Source: Gracilimonas sp017641085
GTDB lineage: Bacteria > Bacteroidota > Rhodothermia > Balneolales > Balneolaceae
Assembly (NCBI RefSeq): GCF_046115515.1
Contig: NZ_CP175953.1
Direction: 5' to 3' (one strand)
Length of the DNA: 64,000 nucleotides
In this document: one piece after another, positions 50,848-57,829 of the stretch
Layout: every line of letters starts with the position of its first letter
Numbering within the stretch: the first letter of the stretch is position 1
Notes under the pieces: model-generated
Told to the model about the DNA's origin: nothing
The model's database searches: none
What the model saw: the letters and a program-made list of their open reading frames with translations, nothing else
Program-made: the position numbers and the translations under genes

Positions 50848-51477
50848 ATGCAGGCATCAAAACCATCAAATAAAAACCCTAAAACCGGTTCCATCGAAGA
50901 TTCTGAATATATTGAACGGCTTAACCGTCGGGATGAATCTGCCTTTAAGCAGTTGGTGAACGAGCATAAAAACCAGGTGTATAACACCTGCCTAGGGTTT
51001 TTACGAAATCCGCATGATGCGGAAGATGTGGCACAGGAAGTGTTTATTCAGGTGTTCGATTCTATTGGCGATTTCCGCGAAGATGCGGCGCTTTCAACCT
51101 GGATATATCGCATAGCCGTTACCAAATCACTGGAGTTGATTCGATATCGGAAACGAAAAAAAAGATCCGGTTTCTTTAAAGCTATTGGTTCTGTTTTCAA
51201 TGAGCCGGACGAGCAGGAGGATGTATCCGGATACATGCATCCCGGTGTAAAGCTCGAAAACAAAGAACGGGCTGCGACTTTATTTAATGAAATTGAAAAG
51301 CTGCCTGAACGTCAGCGGGTGGCCTTCACTTTACAGAAAGTGGAAGGACTAAGCTACCAGGAAGTAGCCGATGTGATGGACGTAAGTGTTCCGGCGGTTG
51401 AATCACTCATTCATCGTGGAAAAGAAAACCTGAAGAAGCAGCTGTATGACTACTATCAACAAAATGAAATGGATTGA
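50848..51477 (+). CDS. ECF-type RNA polymerase sigma factor
   Basis: A 209-residue group IV sigma-70 factor. Region 2 is RRDESAFKQLVNEHKNQVYN followed by FLRNPHDAEDVAQEVFIQVF, which contains the -10 recognition motif DAEDVAQEVF. Region 4 is LPERQRVAFTLQKVEGLSYQ followed by EVADVMDVSVPAVESLIHRG near residue 177. The frame extends 18 codons upstream, but the ATG at 50848 is preferred. A 50-residue linker between regions is longer than average. The anti-sigma-like gene starts three bases after its stop. Confidence 0.92.
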   Translation: MQASKPSNKNPKTGSIEDSEYIERLNRRDESAFKQLVNEHKNQVYNTCLGFLRNPHDAEDVAQEVFIQVFDSIGDFREDAALSTWIYRIAVTKSLELIRYRKRKKRSGFFKAIGSVFNEPDEQEDVSGYMHPGVKLENKERAATLFNEIEKLPERQRVAFTLQKVEGLSYQEVADVMDVSVPAVESLIHRGKENLKKQLYDYYQQNEMD

Positions 51478-51480
51478 ATC

Positions 51481-51810
51481 ATGAAAAATCAAAAGCAAAC
51501 AGATCGGGAAGTAGAGAAAACCCTGGCATCGCTGGACGGTATAGAACGCGCCACCACCGATGATTTCTTTTACAGCCGGGTTTCAGCACGGCTTGAAAAG
51601 CGTAGCAAGGTCAGGGAATCTTCCGGCTTTGGTGTAGCCTTTGCCGCTGCGGCTGTGTTCATCATGCTGGTGTTAAACCTGATTTCGATTTCCCAATACA
51701 CCTCAACTACTGATACTACTGCCACTACCCGAACCCAAGTTGTTGAACAGCTGGCGTCCGATTATCAATCCTTTGACAATAATTATTACCAAACCTTTGA
51801 GGAAGAGTGA
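51481..51810 (+). CDS. Putative single-helix anti-sigma factor
   Basis: A 109-residue protein with a charged cytoplasmic N-terminus of about 55 residues, one membrane helix near 56-76 (FGVAFAAAAVFIMLVLNLIS) and a short periplasmic tail. This is the topology of CnrY-type anti-sigma factors. The N-terminus (ATTDDFFYSRVSARLEKRSK) resembles segments that bind ECF factors, but there is no zinc motif. The assignment rests on its position directly after an ECF sigma gene and before an anchored LTxxQ sensor. Confidence 0.7.
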   Translation: MKNQKQTDREVEKTLASLDGIERATTDDFFYSRVSARLEKRSKVRESSGFGVAFAAAAVFIMLVLNLISISQYTSTTDTTATTRTQVVEQLASDYQSFDNNYYQTFEEE

Positions 51811-51811
51811 C

Positions 51812-52324
51812 ATGAAAATTGAAACCAAATTTAAGTGGGCGTTAACCGGTTTTCTTGTGATGGTGCTACTCAACGCCGCACTGCTCACCACTATCTGGAT
51901 AAAAAAGTCGGGTAATCGTGACGGAAGGAGTTTTCGTGACAATGACCGAAACCCGAATGTCATTCATCGATACATGCAGCGAGAGCTACAGCTCACCGAT
52001 ACCCAGGCGGATTCCTTATCGGCCCTGCGTAAATCTCATTTCCAGGAGATGCGTGTACTACGAAAGGAACTTAACGTGGATCGGCGTGCCTATTTCGATT
52101 TTATAATGAGCGATGAAGCCAATAATGACCAAAAGCGAGACTCTATTCTAACCGAACTCACCAACCAATACAGCCTTATTGAAAATATGTTTTATACGCA
52201 TATGACGGACATGAAGGAAATACTCAACAGCGAGCAGCAGGAGCGCTTTGAGCAGTTGATGAGGGAGACTTTTATTCATGACCGAAAAGGTGATAATATG
52301 CCAATGCCGCATAGAAACCGGTAG
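51812..52324 (+). CDS. Membrane-anchored CnrX/Spy-like LTxxQ sensor
   Basis: A 170-residue protein with an uncleaved-looking N-terminal helix (ALTGFLVMVLLNAALLTTIW) and a periplasmic helical domain. The LTxxQ region is MQRELQLTDTQADSLSALRK near residue 49, followed by SHFQEMRVLRKELNVDRRAY, and a second copy LNSEQQERFEQLMRETFIHD lies near residue 137. The frame continues 24 codons upstream, but the ATG at 51812 lies one base after the anti-sigma stop and gives the best start. The order sigma, anti-sigma, anchored sensor recalls CnrH-CnrY-CnrX. Confidence 0.78.
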   Translation: MKIETKFKWALTGFLVMVLLNAALLTTIWIKKSGNRDGRSFRDNDRNPNVIHRYMQRELQLTDTQADSLSALRKSHFQEMRVLRKELNVDRRAYFDFIMSDEANNDQKRDSILTELTNQYSLIENMFYTHMTDMKEILNSEQQERFEQLMRETFIHDRKGDNMPMPHRNR

Positions 52325-52373
52325 GCTAATCGATTGTCGATGTTCGGACGATTATTGCGTATCTTAGAAGCCT

Positions 52374-53486
52374 ATGAATACGACTGAAACCGCCCAAAAA
52401 ACCGACCTTAAAGCATTAACCAAAGAAGAGCTTACCCATTTTTGTAAAGAGCTGGGCTTGCAAAGCTTTCGCTCCGATCAAATTTTCCAATGGCTTTACC
52501 AAAAAGGAGTGTCTGATTTTGAAGACATGACCAACCTGTCTAAAGACCTGAGAGAGAAACTGCGGGAGATTGCTACCATCAACCGTATTAAACCGGTTCA
52601 ACAGCAGGAAAGTAAAGACGGCACCATTAAATTTCTTTTTAAGCTGAACGATCCTGAAGAAGATTATAAAGTTGAAGCCGTATTAATCCCGGACTTTTTT
52701 GCTGACGGAGCCGCTCGCCGACTTACCGTTTGTGTGTCTTCACAGGTGGGTTGTGTATTCGGCTGTGCTTTCTGTGCAACCGGGAAAATGGGGCTATTCC
52801 GCAACCTTACGCATGGTGAAATTGTGGACCAGGTGCAATACATCAATGAATTGGCCGAAGCAAAGTATGGCAAGAAAATCACCAATGTTGTGTATATGGG
52901 GATGGGCGAGCCGCTGCACAACTATAAAGCCATCACCAATTCAGCCCACATTATCTCGGATCCGCTGAGTATTGAACTTTCCCCTAAACGAATTACGGTT
53001 TCTACTGTCGGGCTTACCAAGCAGATTAAGAAACTGGCCGATGATCAGGAAGAATTTAACCTGGCTATTTCCCTGCACGCGCCCACTGATGTTAAGCGTG
53101 ATAAGATCATGCCAATTAACAGCTCTATGAACCTGGAGAGCCTGGAAGATGCTGTTAAATATTATTACAGAGCCACTGAGCGGCCCATCACCTACGAATA
53201 CCTGCTTTTCGATAACTTCAATGACAGTCCGCAGGATGCCCGTGATTTAGCCAAAATTGTGAAATGGGCACCCAGCAAGGTGAACATCATTATGTACAAC
53301 AATGTAGCCGGTGTGGAGCTTCAGCGTGCAAGAGAAGATCGGCTAGACAACTTTATGCGAGAACTGATTAAAAATGATGTCCGAGCAACCGTCCGAAGAA
53401 GCCGCGGCGATGATATTGATGCCGGTTGCGGTCAGCTTGCTATCCGGGAAGGAGCTCCCAAAGGTAAAACGATGGCGAAGAATTAA
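52374..53486 (+). CDS. rlmN: 23S rRNA (adenine-2503-C2)-methyltransferase
   Basis: Radical-SAM methyltransferase of 370 residues that methylates A2503 of 23S rRNA and A37 of some tRNAs. The N-terminal accessory domain (1-95, with LGLQSFRSDQIFQWLYQKGV) is followed by the cluster motif VGCVFGCAFCATGKMGLFRN near residue 125 (C-x-x-x-C-x-x-C). VVYMGMGEPLHNY near residue 175 and ISLHAPTDVKRDKIMP near 237 follow. The C-terminal catalytic cysteine is in DIDAGCGQLAIRE near 350. A single GTTCC palindrome lies 24 bases after the stop. Confidence 0.95.
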   Translation: MNTTETAQKTDLKALTKEELTHFCKELGLQSFRSDQIFQWLYQKGVSDFEDMTNLSKDLREKLREIATINRIKPVQQQESKDGTIKFLFKLNDPEEDYKVEAVLIPDFFADGAARRLTVCVSSQVGCVFGCAFCATGKMGLFRNLTHGEIVDQVQYINELAEAKYGKKITNVVYMGMGEPLHNYKAITNSAHIISDPLSIELSPKRITVSTVGLTKQIKKLADDQEEFNLAISLHAPTDVKRDKIMPINSSMNLESLEDAVKYYYRATERPITYEYLLFDNFNDSPQDARDLAKIVKWAPSKVNIIMYNNVAGVELQRAREDRLDNFMRELIKNDVRATVRRSRGDDIDAGCGQLAIREGAPKGKTMAKN

Positions 53487-53510
53487 GGGGCTTTTCCTTG
53501 GCAACCATCC

Positions 53511-53537
53511 GTTCCGGCGCAGAGCGTCCGGAACGAG
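53511..53537 (+). repeat. Single GTTCC-GCGC palindrome (REP-like)
   Basis: GTTCCGGCGC-AGA-GCGTCCGGAAC, ending ACGAG, is the third locus of the family seen as doublets at 27364-27516 and 35601-35690. It lies between the convergent rlmN and lepB genes. It has a one-base bulge and no T tract after it. No inverted partner is visible within the 114-base intergenic region. Confidence 0.7.
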
Positions 53538-53600
53538 AGTAATAGTTTTAAAAGAGTGGGACTTCAGAATGCAGGATTCTGAGTACTGACTCCTCCCTCT

Positions 53601-54704
53601 TTAATCAATCATCGTAAAAATTCGCTCGAAGCGTGGCACCCAATTATCGGTTGAGAACCATACAATGGATGCTTTCCCGATAACATGATCGCTGGGCACA
53701 AAGCCCCAGAAACGGGAATCCTGGCTGTTATCCCGGTTATCACCCATCGCAAAGTAATAATCCTGTTTAATGGTGTAAGAATTCGTCTCTTCCCCGTTGA
53801 TAAAGATCGTTCCGCCCTCTCTTCTCAGTTCGTTCTTCTCGTACCGTTCAATGATGTCTTTATAGATAAACCAGTTGTCATTGTTGATCTGAATCTCCTG
53901 CCCTTCAAACGGAATAACGATTTCAGGGAGTTGATCTGAATTGTTGAACGCCCTTGAGAAATCACCCTGGCTTTGTACATAATTCCGGTCTACACTTCCC
54001 TCCGGTGTTACATTCAGGAACATGGTATCCACTTCGGCCCAACTACCCACTGTAGCAGCCACATCATCGGTCATATTCACTACATAGGTGTTGTTATTGG
54101 TGTAGCCAATTAACTCTCCGCCAACCGATTCCATTTTGGCGTTACTGAGGCGGACTCGCTCTGCCATTCGTACCACATAATGTCGCTGTACACCTTCATG
54201 CTGAACCGATTTTTCTCCGTTGATGTACAGAATTTTATCCTGTATCGAAATGGTATCGCCGGGAATAGCTACCGCTCTTTTGATGTAATTGGTTTTTTGT
54301 GAAACGGGCTTTACTTCCCAGGGCACATTAAATACGAAAATGTCGTTTCGTTCTACATCCCGGAAACCGGGCAGTCTGGTCCACGGAAGCTGAACGCCGG
54401 GCACGCACCATCCCTGCAAAAACGGAACACAAAGTCCCATCGGGGTTCGAGGGCCGTAAGTTACATTCGATACGATGAGCAAATCACCCGTCATCAGGGT
54501 TTTTTCCATGGAAGGGGTGGGAATTTTGTACGACCCAAACAGAAATGCACGAAGAATAGCTGCTGCAATAAAAGCAAACACTATGGCGTCAACCCACTCA
54601 CGAAGCCATGACTTGGCTTTTTTATTTTCTTCTTCCTTTTTGTCCTTCCTTTTCTTCCAGTATGAGCTTAATCCCTGCTCTTCGGGGTTTTTATTTTCTT
54701 CCAA
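53601..54704 (-). CDS. lepB: Signal peptidase I
   Basis: Removes signal peptides from exported proteins; an inner-membrane serine-lysine protease of 367 residues. The N-terminal helix is near residues 38-52 (AIVFAFIAAAILRAF). Box B with the catalytic serine is SYKIPTPSMEKTLMTGDLLI near 53-72 (Ser in PSM). Box D with the catalytic lysine is NYIKRAVAIPGDTISIQDKI near 137. Box E is YFAMGDNRDNSQDSRFWGFV near 320. The middle holds an extra 120-150 residue region, so it is longer than E. coli LepB. The charged N-terminus precedes the helix. Confidence 0.93.
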   Translation of the reverse strand: MEENKNPEEQGLSSYWKKRKDKKEEENKKAKSWLREWVDAIVFAFIAAAILRAFLFGSYKIPTPSMEKTLMTGDLLIVSNVTYGPRTPMGLCVPFLQGWCVPGVQLPWTRLPGFRDVERNDIFVFNVPWEVKPVSQKTNYIKRAVAIPGDTISIQDKILYINGEKSVQHEGVQRHYVVRMAERVRLSNAKMESVGGELIGYTNNNTYVVNMTDDVAATVGSWAEVDTMFLNVTPEGSVDRNYVQSQGDFSRAFNNSDQLPEIVIPFEGQEIQINNDNWFIYKDIIERYEKNELRREGGTIFINGEETNSYTIKQDYYFAMGDNRDNSQDSRFWGFVPSDHVIGKASIVWFSTDNWVPRFERIFTMID

Positions 54705-54715
54705 GTTCCGGGTAT

Positions 54716-55300
54716 TTATTTTGTTTTGATATGAGAGGGCTTCTTGATTTCCTCTTTCTTGTATTCTCCGGCCTCATAGGAAACTTTATACCACTGTCCC
54801 CTTTCCGGTGAATAAAAGTAGTCAACGTATTCTTTGGGTGATGTTTCCCGCAACTCTTTGGTTAGCGTTCGCTTCACCTGCGGCATCAAATCCACATAAC
54901 GGCTGGCTCCTACATACACCAGCCCATCATCAAACGGACCTTCCAGGTCCAGCACCATCATCGGAATATATCCATCAATGATAAACCAATATTCAAACTG
55001 TATGGATTTTCCATCCCGTAAGTATCCATCTTTTTCAATGATATCTTCCACTTTCTGCGTCGGATCTCCATATGCACCTTGCAGAACGGCACGAATTTCA
55101 ATAGCCGGCATTCGGTCCAGTTCATTATAATTAAATCCCTGTCCGGTCCATTTTATATCTGCAAAGCGAGACTGAAATTCAGCCCGGTCTTCCTTACTCA
55201 CTTTTTTGATATCCGGTTCTTCGAACTGCGCCTGGGCAGCCGTGGATATCATCACCATCATTACAAAAAAGAAAAAGAATTGTTTCGTCAATCGTTGCAT
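54716..55300 (-). CDS. Exported protein of unknown function
   Basis: A 194-residue exported protein. The signal peptide is MQRLTKQFFFFFVMMVMIST, then AAQAQ. The mature part is mixed alpha/beta, with FADIKWTGQGFNYNELDRMP, IRAVLQGAYGDPTQKV, SIQFEYWFIIDGYIPMMVLD and VDYFYSPERGQWYKVSYEAG. I do not recognise the family, but its position between lepA and lepB, with gaps of 5 and 11 bases, argues for a role tied to export or to the same transcript. It ends in a basic tail. Confidence 0.75.
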   Translation of the reverse strand: MQRLTKQFFFFFVMMVMISTAAQAQFEEPDIKKVSKEDRAEFQSRFADIKWTGQGFNYNELDRMPAIEIRAVLQGAYGDPTQKVEDIIEKDGYLRDGKSIQFEYWFIIDGYIPMMVLDLEGPFDDGLVYVGASRYVDLMPQVKRTLTKELRETSPKEYVDYFYSPERGQWYKVSYEAGEYKKEEIKKPSHIKTK

Positions 55301-55305
55301 AAAAC

Positions 55306-57111
55306 CTATCTGTCGTCTTCGTCCATAGATAGTACGGCGAGGAATGCTTCCTGAGGTATTTCAACCGTACCTACCTGTTTCATTCGTTTTTTACCTTCTT
55401 TCTGTTTTTCAAGCAGCTTTCGTTTACGGGAGATATCGCCACCATAACATTTCGCGGTAACGTCTTTACGCATCGCGCGAACGGTATCACGAGCAATCAC
55501 CCGGTTTCCGATAGCCGCCTGTACAGCTACTTCAAACTGTTGCTGAGGAATAAGTTCCTTTAATTTCCCACAAACTTTACGTCCGAGGTAATAGGCCTTA
55601 TCGCGGTGGGTGATGCTTGACAATGCATCAACCTGGTCGCCGTTCAGCATGATGTCCAAACGCACAAGATCACCTTTTCGGTATTCGATAAATTCGTAAT
55701 CCAGAGAGGCGTATCCGCGGGTTCCGGATTTTAACCGGTCATAGAAATCAAAAACAACCTCAGCCATTGGCAGTTCATACGTAATTTCCACCCGATTATT
55801 TTGCATAAACAGCTGGTTTACATAAATCCCCCGCCGCTCCTGGCACAGCTTCATAATCGGGCCGATGTAATCAGCCGGGGTAATGATACTTGCCTTAATG
55901 TACGGCTCATAAATAGCTTCGATGTCGCCGGCACCGGGCATCTGGCTTGGGTTATCTACCTCAATCCGGTCACCGCTTTCAACCAGCTCCACTTCGTACT
56001 GAACGTTGGGAACCGTGGTGATGATATCGATATCGAACTCACGATCGAGACGTTCCTGAACAATTTCCATATGCAGAAGTCCGAGGAATCCGGCCCGAAA
56101 TCCAAAACCCAGAGCTTTGGATGTTTCCGGTTCATAAGTCAGGGAGGCATCGTTCAACTGAAGCTTTTCAAGGGCAGCGCGAAGGTCTTCAAAGTCGTCG
56201 GAGTCCGTGGGAAAAATTCCACTGAACACCATAGGTTTTGCTTCCTGGTAACCCGGAATAGGTTCTTTGGCGGGATTATCTACTTTGGTAATGGTATCAC
56301 CTACACGAACGTCCTGCAGTGATTTTACACTCCCAATCACGTAGCCTACTTCCCCGGCATGCAATTCTTTGGTGGGCTCCTGCTTCATTTTCAGGTAGCC
56401 GATCTCTTCGGCATTATACTCCTCATGGTTAGACATGAATTTGAAAAGATCTCCTTTTCGAAGCACACCTTCCATCACCCTAACATATGCTACTGAACCA
56501 CGGTAGGTATTAAATACGGAATCAAAAATAAGTGCCCGCAGCGGTTTTTCTTCTTCTCTTTTGGGACCCGGCACTTTCTTTACAATCTCCTCAAGAAGCG
56601 CATCCACTCCTTCACCGGTTTTCCCTGAAACATGAAGAATGTCCTCATATTCACACCCGATCATATCCACAATCTGCTGGCCCACACCTTCAGGATCAGC
56701 GCCGGGCAGATCAATTTTATTCAGCACCGGAATTATTTCCAGATCCTGATCGATTGCCTGGTATAAGTTTGAAATGGTTTGGGCTTCAATTCCCTGGGCG
56801 GCATCAACAACGAGAATAGCACCTTCACATGCTTTTAGGGCACGGGATACTTCATAGGCAAAATCCACGTGTCCGGGCGTATCGATCAGGTTGAAGATGT
56901 AGCTGTTGCCGTCCGGACTTTTATAATCCATTCGGATGGCGTGACTTTTAATGGTGATGCCACGCTCGCGCTCCAAATCCATGTCATCCAGCATTTGCTC
57001 TTTCATCTCCCGTTCGCTGATGGCGCCGGTAAGCTGAAGAAGTCGGTCTGCTAAGGTTGATTTCCCATGGTCAATATGGGCAATGATGCAAAAGTTTCGA
57101 ATGTTATTCAT
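55306..57111 (-). CDS. lepA: Elongation factor 4
   Basis: Ribosome-associated GTPase LepA/EF4 of 601 residues that influences translation and ribosome assembly. The G1 motif is IIAHIDHGKSTLADRLL near residue 9, G3 is VDFAYEVSRALKACEGAILV with the preceding DTPGH, and G4 is VLNKIDLPGADPE near 131. Domain V of EF-G type and the LepA-specific C-terminal domain follow (QAAIGNRVIARDTVRAMRKD, then VTAKCYGGDISRKRKLLEKQ). The C-terminal tail EAFLAVLSMDEDDR is typical. The lepA-(54716 gene)-lepB order places it in an export-related operon. Confidence 0.95.
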   Translation of the reverse strand: MNNIRNFCIIAHIDHGKSTLADRLLQLTGAISEREMKEQMLDDMDLERERGITIKSHAIRMDYKSPDGNSYIFNLIDTPGHVDFAYEVSRALKACEGAILVVDAAQGIEAQTISNLYQAIDQDLEIIPVLNKIDLPGADPEGVGQQIVDMIGCEYEDILHVSGKTGEGVDALLEEIVKKVPGPKREEEKPLRALIFDSVFNTYRGSVAYVRVMEGVLRKGDLFKFMSNHEEYNAEEIGYLKMKQEPTKELHAGEVGYVIGSVKSLQDVRVGDTITKVDNPAKEPIPGYQEAKPMVFSGIFPTDSDDFEDLRAALEKLQLNDASLTYEPETSKALGFGFRAGFLGLLHMEIVQERLDREFDIDIITTVPNVQYEVELVESGDRIEVDNPSQMPGAGDIEAIYEPYIKASIITPADYIGPIMKLCQERRGIYVNQLFMQNNRVEITYELPMAEVVFDFYDRLKSGTRGYASLDYEFIEYRKGDLVRLDIMLNGDQVDALSSITHRDKAYYLGRKVCGKLKELIPQQQFEVAVQAAIGNRVIARDTVRAMRKDVTAKCYGGDISRKRKLLEKQKEGKKRMKQVGTVEIPQEAFLAVLSMDEDDR

Positions 57112-57173
57112 GTGCGGAATTCGGTGCGTCTCACTTTAAACAATAAAGATACAAAGAAGGCAGGAGCTGTTAA

Positions 57174-57264
57174 AATTTCGTTAATCGCTATTTGCATTCA
57201 TTAAAAAATGAAGCGTTCTCTGCCAATAAATTCAGCCGGTTAACGGCTAACGATTAACGAAATT
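57174..57264. repeat. Heptad-armed inverted repeat downstream of hisE
   Basis: AATTTCGTTAATCGCTA at 57174-57190 is inverted at 57248-57264 (17 positions, one mismatch). The right arm reads as 7-nt units (GGTTAAC, GGCTAAC, GATTAAC). It overlaps the hisE stop codon at 57263-57265 and runs back to within about 60 bases of the lepA start. Read as RNA from hisE it forms a long-range hairpin ending in TTTT, so it might also act in termination. Confidence 0.6.
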
Positions 57265-57613
57265 ACTCTCCGATGTGCTTATGAGTACCTTTGTCGTGAC
57301 GTTTACGCAGCCTCTTAATGACTTTGTGAAGGGGGATTTCTTTTTCGGCAAGTAACAGCATCAGGTGAAAAATCAGATCAGCCGCTTCGTTTATCGTCTC
57401 TTTGTCTTTCGTATTTTTTGAAGCGATTACGGTTTCAACAGCTTCCTCTCCTACTTTCTGAGCAATTTTATCAATGCCTTTTTTATACATGGAGGTTGTA
57501 TAGGAACCATCCGGCATTTCAGACTTTCTGTCGTACAGTAATTCTTCCAGCTCGATCAGAAATTTTAAGTCCTTTTTTGTCAGTGTTTTAATATCAGCCA
57601 TTTCTAAACTCAT
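57263..57613 (-). CDS. hisE: Phosphoribosyl-ATP pyrophosphatase
   Basis: Second enzyme of histidine synthesis, hydrolysing phosphoribosyl-ATP to phosphoribosyl-AMP; 116 residues as a separate HisE protein rather than fused to HisI. The all-alpha NTP-pyrophosphohydrolase motif is QKVGEEAVETVIASKNTKDK near residue 53 (EExxE), followed by EAADLIFHLMLLLAEKEIPL near 76 with the ExxD acids. LEELLYDRKSEMPDGSYTTS is the family N-terminus. No other his gene is nearby. Two in-frame ATG codons lie near the start (57613 and four codons later). Confidence 0.92.
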   Translation of the reverse strand: MSLEMADIKTLTKKDLKFLIELEELLYDRKSEMPDGSYTTSMYKKGIDKIAQKVGEEAVETVIASKNTKDKETINEAADLIFHLMLLLAEKEIPLHKVIKRLRKRHDKGTHKHIGE

Positions 57614-57705
57614 GTATGCTTTTATTTGCGGGTGTGAAGTTCACCATTTTATGCCACCTAAACAACGGGTTTTCTAAAATTTAATACTGAGGTAAAGATT
57701 TAAAA

Positions 57706-57826
57706 TTCCAAGTTCCAAGTTCCAAGTTCCAAGTTCCAAGTTCCAAGTTCAAAGCCTCAAATTTCAATTCATATTTTGAATTCGTCACTGGTCACTGGTC
57801 ACTGGTCACTGGTCATTGGAATTTAA
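57706..57826. repeat. Intergenic element with two different heptad arrays
   Basis: Six exact TTCCAAG units plus one variant (57706-57754) are followed by a TTTTGAATTC-type core. Then come four GTCACTG units plus one variant (57784-57818). The outer ends are inverted: TTAAAATTCCAA on the left and, on the minus strand, TTAAATTCCAAT on the right. The right end lies 3 bases from the stop of the AttH/CrtC-like gene (57830-57832). No gene is inside. Confidence 0.85.
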
Positions 57827-57829
57827 CCC

